Part shown: positions 26,079-32,703 of the stretch, piece after piece
Layout of the letters: each line of letters begins with the position of its first letter
How positions within the stretch are numbered: position 1 is the stretch's first letter
Made by a program: the position numbers and the translations under genes
The notes under the pieces: generated by a model
Told to the model about the DNA's origin: nothing
Database searches by the model: none
What the model saw: the letters and a program-made list of their open reading frames with translations, nothing else
Source of the DNA: Clostridia bacterium
GTDB taxonomy: Bacteria; Bacillota; Clostridia; Christensenellales; CAG-138
Length of the DNA: 42,127 nt
NCBI GenBank assembly: GCA_017448545.1
Contig: JAFSLH010000002.1
Coordinates: 1 to 42,127 of the forward strand
Direction of reading: 5' to 3'

Positions 26079-26177
26079 CGTTTGCCTGCAAAACCATCTC
26101 ATATGAGACACTCCCGACGGAGATGTTTCGATCCGACAAAAAATCCCGCGAAGCGAACGATAAAATGAAAAGAAATA

Positions 26178-26206
26178 TTGAATTTTACATCGCAATATGG
26201 TACAAT
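26178..26206 (+). promoter_or_regulatory. Promoter of the hydrogenase operon
   Basis: TTGAAT (26178-26183), 17-base spacer, TACAAT (26201-26206) with TGG immediately before it (extended -10). The leader to the first start codon would be about 90 bases. Confidence 0.75.
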
Positions 26207-26210
26207 CGTA

Positions 26211-26252
26211 TTGCGCAAATGCGCGCTCATTTTGGGCTGCCCATTTGTGCAA
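26211..26252 (+). promoter_or_regulatory. Inverted repeat in the hydrogenase operon leader
   Basis: TTGCGCAAATG (26211-26221) and CATTTGTGCAA (26242-26252) are inverted with one mismatch around 20 bases. Each arm is itself a near-palindrome (TTGCGCAA, TTGTGCAA). The left arm starts at the expected transcription start. It could be a pair of operator half-sites or an mRNA hairpin; it does not match the Rex consensus. Confidence 0.55.
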
Positions 26253-26302
26253 AAAGGAATCGGATAAACGGGTAAAAACCCTATTTTTGACAGGAGGATA
26301 CA

Positions 26303-26800
26303 ATGCAAAACAAAATCACGGAGATCCCGTTCCGCGGCACTGCCGAGCAGGAAGCAAAGCTGAAGGAAATCATTGCCGCGCATAAGGGACAAGACGGCGC
26401 GCTGATGCCCGTGCTGCAGCAGGCACAGGACGTTTACGGCTATCTGCCCGTCGAGGTACAGACGATGATCGCAGACGGTCTCGGCATTTCGCTCGAGCAG
26501 GTCTACGGCGTTTCGACCTTCTATTCGTGGTTCAACCTCGAACCGAAGGGCGAGCATCTGATTCGCGTCTGCCTCGGTACCGCATGCTACGTCAAGGGTT
26601 CGGCGGATATTCTGGCAGAGCTCGAAAAGCAGCTCGGGATCGAAGCCGGCCACACCACGCCGGACGGAAAGTTCACGCTGGAAGCCACGCGCTGCCTCGG
26701 CTGCTGCGGCCTTGCCCCGGTGTTCGTGATCGACGACGACGTGTTCGGTCGCGTCGTTCCGGCTGACATCAAGGGAATTCTCGATAAGTACCGGGCGTAA
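26303..26800 (+). CDS. NuoE-like thioredoxin-fold [2Fe-2S] hydrogenase subunit (HydC type)
   Basis: The 165-residue protein matches the 24-kDa NuoE family: a helical N-terminal bundle (MPVLQQAQDVYGYLP; VYGVSTFYSWF) and a thioredoxin-like [2Fe-2S] domain with ligands C90, C95, C131 and C135 (C-x4-C and C-x3-C). In NAD-linked [FeFe] hydrogenases this small subunit passes electrons to or from the flavin subunit. It opens a co-directional ten-gene operon. AGGAGG lies five bases before its ATG, behind the 26178 promoter. Confidence 0.92.
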   Translation: MQNKITEIPFRGTAEQEAKLKEIIAAHKGQDGALMPVLQQAQDVYGYLPVEVQTMIADGLGISLEQVYGVSTFYSWFNLEPKGEHLIRVCLGTACYVKGSADILAELEKQLGIEAGHTTPDGKFTLEATRCLGCCGLAPVFVIDDDVFGRVVPADIKGILDKYRA

Positions 26801-26805
26801 CGGTT

Positions 26806-27147
26806 ATGACAATCCGGGAAATTGCCGAAAGCCTGAACGCAAACGTCTGCACCAAGAACGATTCGTTGCTGGAGAAGGACGTGGAACATGCGTTCGGAAG
26901 CGATATGATGAGCGATGTGCTCGCCTATGCCGATGAAGGCAGCGTGCTGCTGTCGGGTCTTCTGAATCCGCAGGTCATTCGCACAGCGCACATGCTCGAT
27001 ATGCCGTGCATCGTATTCGTGCGGGGGAAGCTGCCCACGCCCGAAATCCTGATGCTTGCGGAGGAAAGTCATATCGTCGTTCTGTCCACGCCCCTGAGGA
27101 TGTATGCATCCTGCGGCATCCTCTATACCGCCGGTCTGGATAGGTGA
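26806..27147 (+). CDS. DRTGG-like domain protein, first of two
   Basis: The 113-residue protein is a single small alpha/beta domain (IREIAESLNA at the start; GSVLLSGLLNPQVIRTAHMLDMPCIVFVRG in the core, residues about 46-75) of the DRTGG-like type found in hydrogenase operons. The biochemical role is unknown; related domains sit next to CBS or HPr-kinase modules and are thought to bind ligands. It starts five bases after the NuoE-like gene and has a paralogue at 28861 in the same operon. The two flank the HATPase and hydrogenase-like genes. Confidence 0.75.
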   Translation: MTIREIAESLNANVCTKNDSLLEKDVEHAFGSDMMSDVLAYADEGSVLLSGLLNPQVIRTAHMLDMPCIVFVRGKLPTPEILMLAEESHIVVLSTPLRMYASCGILYTAGLDR

Positions 27148-27151
27148 CGGC

Positions 27152-27577
27152 ATGGAAGATCTTCTGCATTACCATTACGACGTAGACGGCGGAAACTTCG
27201 CTTCGGCAGGGGAAGCGTCCGTGCAGGTCAAGCGCGTGCTGCGGCAGATGGGATTTCCGCCGGATCTGATCCGGCGCGTCTCCATCGCGATGTACGAGGG
27301 CGAGATCAACATGGTCATCCACGCCAAGGGCGGCGATGCGGACGTATACCTCAGCCCGGAGCAGATTCGCGTCGTGCTGAAGGACGTCGGCCCGGGAATC
27401 AAGGACGTTGCCCTTGCGATGCAGGAGGGGTATTCCACTGCGCCGGATAACATTCGGTCGCTCGGCTTCGGCGCCGGCATGGGCCTGCCGAACATGAAAC
27501 GATATTCCGATGAGATGACGGTGGAGAGCACCGTCGGCGTCGGAACCACCATTACACTGGTTTTCAATGCGTTTTAA
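27152..27577 (+). CDS. HATPase/anti-sigma-factor-like ATP-binding protein
   Basis: The 141-residue protein is a stand-alone GHKL ATPase domain of the RsbW/SpoIIAB type: YEGEINMVIHAKGG holds the N-box, DVGPGI the G1 box and GFGAGMGLPNMKRYSD the glycine-rich lid. Such domains act as anti-sigma or anti-anti-sigma kinases or as histidine-kinase ATPase modules. No sigma factor or STAS gene is adjacent, so its partner is probably the hydrogenase-like Fe-S protein encoded four bases later. AGGTG lies five bases before ATG 27152; I prefer this start because it follows the previous stop by four bases. Confidence 0.85.
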   Translation: MEDLLHYHYDVDGGNFASAGEASVQVKRVLRQMGFPPDLIRRVSIAMYEGEINMVIHAKGGDADVYLSPEQIRVVLKDVGPGIKDVALAMQEGYSTAPDNIRSLGFGAGMGLPNMKRYSDEMTVESTVGVGTTITLVFNAF

Positions 27578-27580
27578 TCG

Positions 27581-28864
27581 ATGATCGTATATCGGCATTC
27601 CGTCTCTTTGGACGCTGACAAGTGCAAAGGCTGTACGACGTGTCTGCGGCGTTGTCCGACGCAGGCCATTCGTGTGCGCGACGGAAAAGCCTGCATCAAT
27701 CCTTCGCTCTGCATCGACTGCGGCGAGTGCATCCGGAACTGCCCGCATAAGGCGAAGAAAGCGTCGTTCGATTCGCTGGATACGCTGAACCACGACAAGT
27801 TCCTGATCGCGCTGCCCGCGCCGTCGCTGTTCGGCCAGTTTGCCAATCTGGACGAGGCGGACTATCTGCTGCAGGGGCTGATGGATCTCGGGTTCGATGA
27901 TGTGTACGAGGTCGCAAAGGCGGCGGAGATCGTTACGGAATATACGCGGCGTTTCCTTCGCAGGTCGGACGAAAAGATGCGGCCGTTCATCAGCACCGCC
28001 TGCCCCGTCGTGGTGCGGCTCGTTTCGATGCGGTTTCCGAGTCTTCGGAGCAAGCTTCTGCCGATTACGCCCCCGATCGAGGTGGCGGGCAAGCTTGCAA
28101 AGGAACGCGCGCTGCGGGAGCATCCGGAATTGACGGAAGACGACGTCCGAACCGTTTTCATTTCGCCCTGCCCTGCAAAGGTCAGCTGGGTGAAGAACAC
28201 GCCGGCGGATAAGAAGTGCTATATCGACTATGTCGTGTCGATGAGCGATATCTATTTCCGCGTGCTGTCCAAAATGCATCGCGACGAGGTCCCGCAAATG
28301 GAGACCGAAAGCGGCGTCGTCGGGATCAGCTGGGCGTCGAGCGGCGGCGAGGCAAGCGCCTTGATGAACGATAAGTACCTCGCGGCGGACGGCATCGAAA
28401 ACGTCATCCGCGTGCTGGACGATATCGAGACCGGACACTTCCCGGGGCTGGAGTTTGTCGAGCTGAACGCCTGTCCGGGCGGCTGCGTCGGCGGCGTGAT
28501 GGCGGTCGAGAATCCGTTTATCGCGCGCGTCCGGCTGCAAACGCTGCGCCGGTATCTGCCGGTCATGCGGAACTATCTGACCGATGATCCGAATGCGGAG
28601 ATTCCGGAAGCCATGCTTGCGACGCGACCCGGCGAATACAGCAGCGCGGAGATTCTGAACCCCGACCGCGCAACGTCGTTCCGCATGATGATGCAGATTG
28701 CGCAGGTGAAGCAAAAGCTGCCCGGTATGGACTGCGGTTCATGCGGCGCGCCGACGTGCGACGCGTTTGCCGAAGACGTCGTCAAGGGCGAAGCAAAGCT
28801 GACGGACTGCGTGATTCGGATGCGGGACATCCTGAAGCGCTCGGAACAGGAGGAATCCAAATGA
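27581..28864 (+). CDS. [FeFe]-hydrogenase-like Fe-S protein, putative H2/redox sensor
   Basis: The 427-residue protein has two [4Fe-4S] motifs (C15, C18, C21, C25; C44, C47, C50, C54), an H-cluster-like domain and a C-terminal Fe-S domain (C385, C388, C393, C410). The four cysteines expected to hold the H-cluster cubane are conserved: C141, C197, C298, C302. However, the first loop reads STACP, with Ala140 where catalytic enzymes have the proton-transfer cysteine, and the third loop lacks GGGQP (GGCVGGVM). These are traits of sensory [FeFe] hydrogenases. Its neighbours, two ATPase modules and ligand-type domains, support a signalling role. Loss of H-cluster binding altogether cannot be excluded. 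It overlaps the next gene by four bases. Confidence 0.82.
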   Translation: MIVYRHSVSLDADKCKGCTTCLRRCPTQAIRVRDGKACINPSLCIDCGECIRNCPHKAKKASFDSLDTLNHDKFLIALPAPSLFGQFANLDEADYLLQGLMDLGFDDVYEVAKAAEIVTEYTRRFLRRSDEKMRPFISTACPVVVRLVSMRFPSLRSKLLPITPPIEVAGKLAKERALREHPELTEDDVRTVFISPCPAKVSWVKNTPADKKCYIDYVVSMSDIYFRVLSKMHRDEVPQMETESGVVGISWASSGGEASALMNDKYLAADGIENVIRVLDDIETGHFPGLEFVELNACPGGCVGGVMAVENPFIARVRLQTLRRYLPVMRNYLTDDPNAEIPEAMLATRPGEYSSAEILNPDRATSFRMMMQIAQVKQKLPGMDCGSCGAPTCDAFAEDVVKGEAKLTDCVIRMRDILKRSEQEESK

Positions 28865-29190
28865 CAGTTGCGGATCTTGTGCAGCAATCGGGCTGGAGCC
28901 CGATCCTGCTGGCAGACGACACGCGGGAGATTACGGGCGGCTATGCCGGCGATCTTCTGAGCTGGGTTATGGGCCGCGGGCAGTACGGCGACTGCTGGTT
29001 TACGATCATGTCCAACCTGAACGTCATCGCGGTCGCGCAGCTATTGGACGTTGCCTGCGTCGTCTTTACCGAGGGCGTCGTGCCGGACGCAGCCGTGGTG
29101 AACGCGGCGCGGCTGCACGATATCAACCTGATCCGAACCGACGAGCCGACTTATGCGGCGTGCGTGCGGCTCGGAGGATGGATGCAATGA
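28861..29190 (+). CDS. DRTGG-like domain protein, second of two
   Basis: The 109-residue protein is a paralogue-like single domain (ITGGYAGDLLSWVMGRG near residues 24-40; VIAVAQLLDVACVVFTEG in the core) related in layout to the protein at 26806. AGGAGG lies seven bases before its ATG, which overlaps the previous stop (ATGA). Its own stop overlaps the PHP gene start. Tight overlaps across four genes here suggest strict stoichiometry and a common complex. No catalytic residues are evident. Confidence 0.75.
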   Translation: MTVADLVQQSGWSPILLADDTREITGGYAGDLLSWVMGRGQYGDCWFTIMSNLNVIAVAQLLDVACVVFTEGVVPDAAVVNAARLHDINLIRTDEPTYAACVRLGGWMQ

Positions 29191-29906
29191 CCGCTTTTTC
29201 CTACGATCTGCACGTGCATTCCTGTCTGTCTCCGTGCGGGGACGACGATATGACCCCGTGCAACATCGTCGGAATGGCGCACCTGAACGGGCTGGAGCTT
29301 GTCGCGCTGACGGATCACAACGCCGCGCGCAACTGTCCCGCGTTCTTCGCGGCCTGCGCGGAGTACGGTATCGTGCCGGTCGGCGGCATGGAACTGACGA
29401 CGGCGGAGGATATCCACGTCGTCTGCCTGTTCGAAACGCTGGAAGCGGCGCTTGCGTTCGATACGGCGATTCAGCCGTACCGGATGCAGATCCGAAACCG
29501 CAAGGGCATTTACGGCGAACAGATCATCCGGAACGAGAACGACGAGCCGATCGGAGAGGAACCGCTGTTTCTGCCGGCGGCAACGACGCTCGATCTGGAA
29601 GCCGCGGCAAAGCTGGTCGATGCGTACGGCGGCGCGTGCTACCCGGCGCATATCGACCGGGAAGCGAACGGGCTTTTGGCAGTGCTCGGCGCGTTTCCAC
29701 CGGAACCGGTTTTCCGCTGTGCCGAAGTGCATGACGCGGACAAGACCGCGCTGGCCGAGGGCCGAACCGTTGTGGTCAGCTCGGACGCGCATCGGCTTTG
29801 GGAACTGAAGGAGGGCGGCGAGCCGCTGTCCCTGGAGGCGGATAAGGACGACCCCGCGGCGGTGCGGCGCGCGCTGATCGCATACTTGAGGCAGGGCAGA
29901 GCATGA
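29187..29906 (+). CDS. PHP-domain metal-dependent phosphoesterase
   Basis: The 239-residue protein has PHP-domain metal motifs: DLHVHSCLSPCGDDD (first His pair), ALTDHNAARN, a central GMELTTAEDIHVVCLF, AHIDREANG, and SSDAHRLWELK near the C-terminus. PHP proteins hydrolyse phosphoesters, including nucleotides and small phosphorylated metabolites, using two or three metal ions. The substrate here is unknown. The start at 29187 is supported by GGAGG nine bases upstream and by a four-base overlap with the previous stop; an ATG at 29178 would sit directly on the ribosome site. Position inside the hydrogenase signalling set suggests turnover of a signal nucleotide, which is inference. Confidence 0.87.
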   Translation: MTAFSYDLHVHSCLSPCGDDDMTPCNIVGMAHLNGLELVALTDHNAARNCPAFFAACAEYGIVPVGGMELTTAEDIHVVCLFETLEAALAFDTAIQPYRMQIRNRKGIYGEQIIRNENDEPIGEEPLFLPAATTLDLEAAAKLVDAYGGACYPAHIDREANGLLAVLGAFPPEPVFRCAEVHDADKTALAEGRTVVVSSDAHRLWELKEGGEPLSLEADKDDPAAVRRALIAYLRQGRA

Positions 29907-30460
29907 AGGAATTGTCGCTGAACATTCTCGACGTGGCGAAGAACTCCGTCAAGGCGGAAGCATCGCTGATCGAAATCGAGATCGAAGAAACGACGGAAAC
30001 GCTTCTGATTCGAATCCGGGACAACGGATACGGCATGGAGCAGGATTTTTTGGAGCGCGTGCTCGACCCGTTTTCGACGACGCGCACCACGCGCAAGGTC
30101 GGGCTCGGGCTGCCGCTTCTGAAACTGGCGGCGGAGCAGACCGGCGGGACACTGACGATTTCGTCCGTACCGAAGCGGCTTTCGCCGGACGGCTGCGGAA
30201 CGACGGTCGAGGCGCTGTTTTACAAGAACCACATGGACTTCACGCCGCTCGGCGACATTGTTTCGACGGTCACGCTGCTGATCCAGGGCAACCCGGATAT
30301 CGACTTCCGGTTCGTCCATACAATGCCGGACCGCACGGCGGAGCTCGATACGCGCGAGCTGCGTGCGGTGCTCGGGGACGACGTTCCGCTGAGCGACTAT
30401 GAAGTGCTCGCATGGATTACGGATTCCCTTCGGGAGCAATACGGTCCCGATCGAATATAA
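29903..30460 (+). CDS. Histidine-kinase-like ATPase domain protein
   Basis: The 185-residue protein is a second free-standing GHKL ATPase: NILDVAKNSVKAEAS (N-box region), IRDNGYGM (G1) and PFSTTRTTRKVGLGLPLLK (lid, G2), followed by a C-terminal extension (about 105-185) without a recognised domain. It has no HisKA phosphoacceptor or transmembrane part, so it must work with a partner. It overlaps the PHP gene by four bases. Together with the ATPase at 27152 it brackets the sensor-like hydrogenase protein. Confidence 0.85.
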   Translation: MKELSLNILDVAKNSVKAEASLIEIEIEETTETLLIRIRDNGYGMEQDFLERVLDPFSTTRTTRKVGLGLPLLKLAAEQTGGTLTISSVPKRLSPDGCGTTVEALFYKNHMDFTPLGDIVSTVTLLIQGNPDIDFRFVHTMPDRTAELDTRELRAVLGDDVPLSDYEVLAWITDSLREQYGPDRI

Positions 30461-30514
30461 ATTTTGCGAACAACAGGAATCAAACGAGAAATCAAACGAA
30501 AGGATCAAACAATC

Positions 30515-30883
30515 ATGAAATCGTTGGAAGAACTTGCTGCCATCCGGGAACGGATGAAAAACAAGGTCGCGCTTCGGGAAGCGAGCGGTGAGATTCGTAT
30601 TGTCGTCGGCATGGCGACCTGCGGTATCGCAGCCGGCGCGCGTCCGGTGCTGAACGCATTGGTGGAGGCGGTCTCGAAGGAAAAACTCGACAACGTCACG
30701 GTCACGCAGACGGGCTGCATCGGCATGTGCCGTCTCGAGCCGATCGTTGAGGTTTTTGTTCCGGATCAGGAGCGCGTGACGTACGTGAAGATGACGCCGG
30801 AAAAGGTTCCGGAAGTGATCGAACAGCACATCAAAGGCGGCAAACCGGTTGTGAAGTATACCATCGGCGCCGTAGAAGCATAA
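30515..30883 (+). CDS. Thioredoxin-like (2Fe-2S) ferredoxin-domain protein with three visible cysteines
   Basis: The 122-residue protein resembles the C-terminal half of NuoE: a short N-terminal helix, IRIVVGMATCGIAAGARPV, and VTQTGCIGMCRLEP. Three candidate cluster cysteines are present (C36, C68, C72); where the usual C-x4-C motif has its second cysteine there is Gly41. It may bind an atypical cluster or none. The start at 30515 has AAAGGA ten bases upstream; the longer reading frame from 30464 begins with TTG and lacks a ribosome site. It lies 14 bases before the flavin subunit gene, so it may be part of the catalytic complex. Confidence 0.82.
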   Translation: MKSLEELAAIRERMKNKVALREASGEIRIVVGMATCGIAAGARPVLNALVEAVSKEKLDNVTVTQTGCIGMCRLEPIVEVFVPDQERVTYVKMTPEKVPEVIEQHIKGGKPVVKYTIGAVEA

Positions 30884-30897
30884 AGGAGTAATCAAAC

Positions 30898-32691
30898 ATG
30901 ATTCGTACACAAGTTATGATCTGCGGCGGTACGGGCTGCAGCTCGTCCAACAGCATGCTGATCGCAGACCGCATGGAGGAAGAGATCGTTCGGCAGGGTC
31001 TCGGCGACGAAGTCAAAGTCGTTCGCACGGGCTGCTTCGGTCTTTGCGCTCTCGGTCCTGTCATGATCGTTTATCCCGACGGCACGTTCTACAGCCGCGT
31101 GAAGGTGGAAGACGTTCCCGAACTGGTGGAAGAGCACCTTCTGAAGGGCCGCGTCGTCGATCGCCTCGTTTACAAGGAAAACGAGGGCGACGAGAACGTT
31201 GAGGTTCCGTCCCTGCAGGAGACTGGGTTCTACAAGACGCAGCAGCGTGTCGCGCTGCACAACTGCGGCCTGATCGACCCGGAAAACATCGAAGAGTACA
31301 TCGCCGTCGACGGCTATGCCGCGCTCGGCAAGGTTCTGACCGAAATGACGCCGGAACAGGTCATCCAGGTGATGAAGGATTCCGGTCTGCGCGGCAGAGG
31401 CGGCGCGGGCTTCCCGACCGGTCTGAAGTGGGAGTTTGCGGCGAAGAACAAGGTCCCGCAGAAGTACGTCGTCTGCAATGCGGACGAAGGCGACCCCGGC
31501 GCGTTCATGGACCGTTCCGTCCTCGAAGGCGACCCGCACGCCGTGCTCGAAGCAATGGCGATCGCCGGTTACGCGATCGGCGCGAACAAGGGTTATATCT
31601 ACGTTCGTGCAGAGTACCCGATCGCGGTCAAGCGTCTGAACATCGCAATCGGCCAGGCACGTGAATACGGCCTGCTCGGCGAGAACATTTTCGACAGCGG
31701 TTTCAGCTTCGATATCGAAACCCGTCTCGGCGCCGGCGCGTTCGTCTGCGGCGAGGAAACCGCGCTGATCACCTCGATCGAGGGCAACCGCGGCGAGCCG
31801 AAGGCAAAGCCGCCGTTCCCGGCGAACAAGGGTCTGTTCGGCCAGCCGACGATCATCAACAACGTCGAAACGCTCGCGAACATCCCGCAGATTTTCCTGA
31901 AGGGACCGGAGTGGTTCGCTTCGATGGGTACCGAGGATTCCAAGGGCACGAAGGTCTTCGCGCTCGGCGGAAAGATCGTCAACACCGGCCTCGTCGAGAT
32001 CCCGCTCGGCACCACGCTGCGTGAGATCATCTTCGACATCGGCGGCGGCATCCCGAACGGCCGTGAATTCAAAGCGGCGCAGACGGGCGGTCCGTCCGGC
32101 GGCTGCATCCCGGCCAAGTTCCTCGACACGCCGATCGACTACGGCAACCTGACCCGCATCGGTTCGATGATGGGCTCCGGCGGTCTGATCGTCATGGACG
32201 ATACGACCTGTATGGTCGACGTTGCCCGCTTCTTCCTCGACTTCACGGTCGACGAGAGCTGCGGCAAGTGCACGCCGTGCCGTATCGGTACGCGCCGCCT
32301 GCTCGAAATGCTCGATAAGATCACGGCCGGCAACGGCACGCTCGAAGACCTCGACAAGATGGAAGAGCTGTGCAACTACATCAAGGCGAACGCTATGTGC
32401 GCACTCGGCCAGACCGCTCCGAACCCGGTGCTGTCCACGCTGAAGCACTTCCGCGAGGAGTACGAAGCACACGTCGTCGAAAAGCGCTGCCCCGCCGGCG
32501 TCTGCAAGAAGCTGCTGCGCTACGAGATCATCCCCGAGAAGTGCAAAGGCTGCACCAAGTGCGCGCGCAACTGCCCGGTCGGCGCGATCAGCGGCAAGGT
32601 CAAGGAGCCGCACGTCATCGACCAGAGCAAGTGCATCAAGTGCGGCGCCTGCATGGACGGCTGCAAGTTCGGCGCAATCATCAAGAAATAA
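30898..32691 (+). CDS. NAD-linked hydrogenase flavin subunit (NuoF/HydB type)
   Basis: The 597-residue protein has an N-terminal thioredoxin-like [2Fe-2S] domain (C9, C14, C46, C50), an FMN/NADH-binding Nuo51 core (GLRGRGGAGFPTGLKWEF, about 163-180), an SLBB region, a [4Fe-4S] site ESCGKCTPCRIG (C455, C458, C461) and a C-terminal two-cluster ferredoxin domain (CKGCTKCARNCP and CIKCGACMDGC). It exchanges electrons between NADH, ferredoxin-type clusters and the HydA subunit in the cytoplasm. GGAG precedes the start. It is immediately followed by hydA. The domain set matches the beta subunit of trimeric NAD-dependent or electron-bifurcating hydrogenases; which mode operates cannot be decided by eye. 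Confidence 0.95.
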   Translation: MIRTQVMICGGTGCSSSNSMLIADRMEEEIVRQGLGDEVKVVRTGCFGLCALGPVMIVYPDGTFYSRVKVEDVPELVEEHLLKGRVVDRLVYKENEGDENVEVPSLQETGFYKTQQRVALHNCGLIDPENIEEYIAVDGYAALGKVLTEMTPEQVIQVMKDSGLRGRGGAGFPTGLKWEFAAKNKVPQKYVVCNADEGDPGAFMDRSVLEGDPHAVLEAMAIAGYAIGANKGYIYVRAEYPIAVKRLNIAIGQAREYGLLGENIFDSGFSFDIETRLGAGAFVCGEETALITSIEGNRGEPKAKPPFPANKGLFGQPTIINNVETLANIPQIFLKGPEWFASMGTEDSKGTKVFALGGKIVNTGLVEIPLGTTLREIIFDIGGGIPNGREFKAAQTGGPSGGCIPAKFLDTPIDYGNLTRIGSMMGSGGLIVMDDTTCMVDVARFFLDFTVDESCGKCTPCRIGTRRLLEMLDKITAGNGTLEDLDKMEELCNYIKANAMCALGQTAPNPVLSTLKHFREEYEAHVVEKRCPAGVCKKLLRYEIIPEKCKGCTKCARNCPVGAISGKVKEPHVIDQSKCIKCGACMDGCKFGAIIKK

Positions 32692-32703
32692 CGGGAGGCT
32701 GCT

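Noticed and set aside
26270-26288. Short GGGT-AAAA-ACCC hairpin followed by T residues before the NuoE-like gene, as an attenuator
   Set aside because: Four base pairs are too few for a credible terminator and the sequence lies next to the ribosome site.
23703-26303. An 866-codon minus-strand frame opposite the VanW gene
   Set aside because: The translation is Arg/His-rich with no domain or ribosome site, and it crosses a terminator and two promoters on the other strand.
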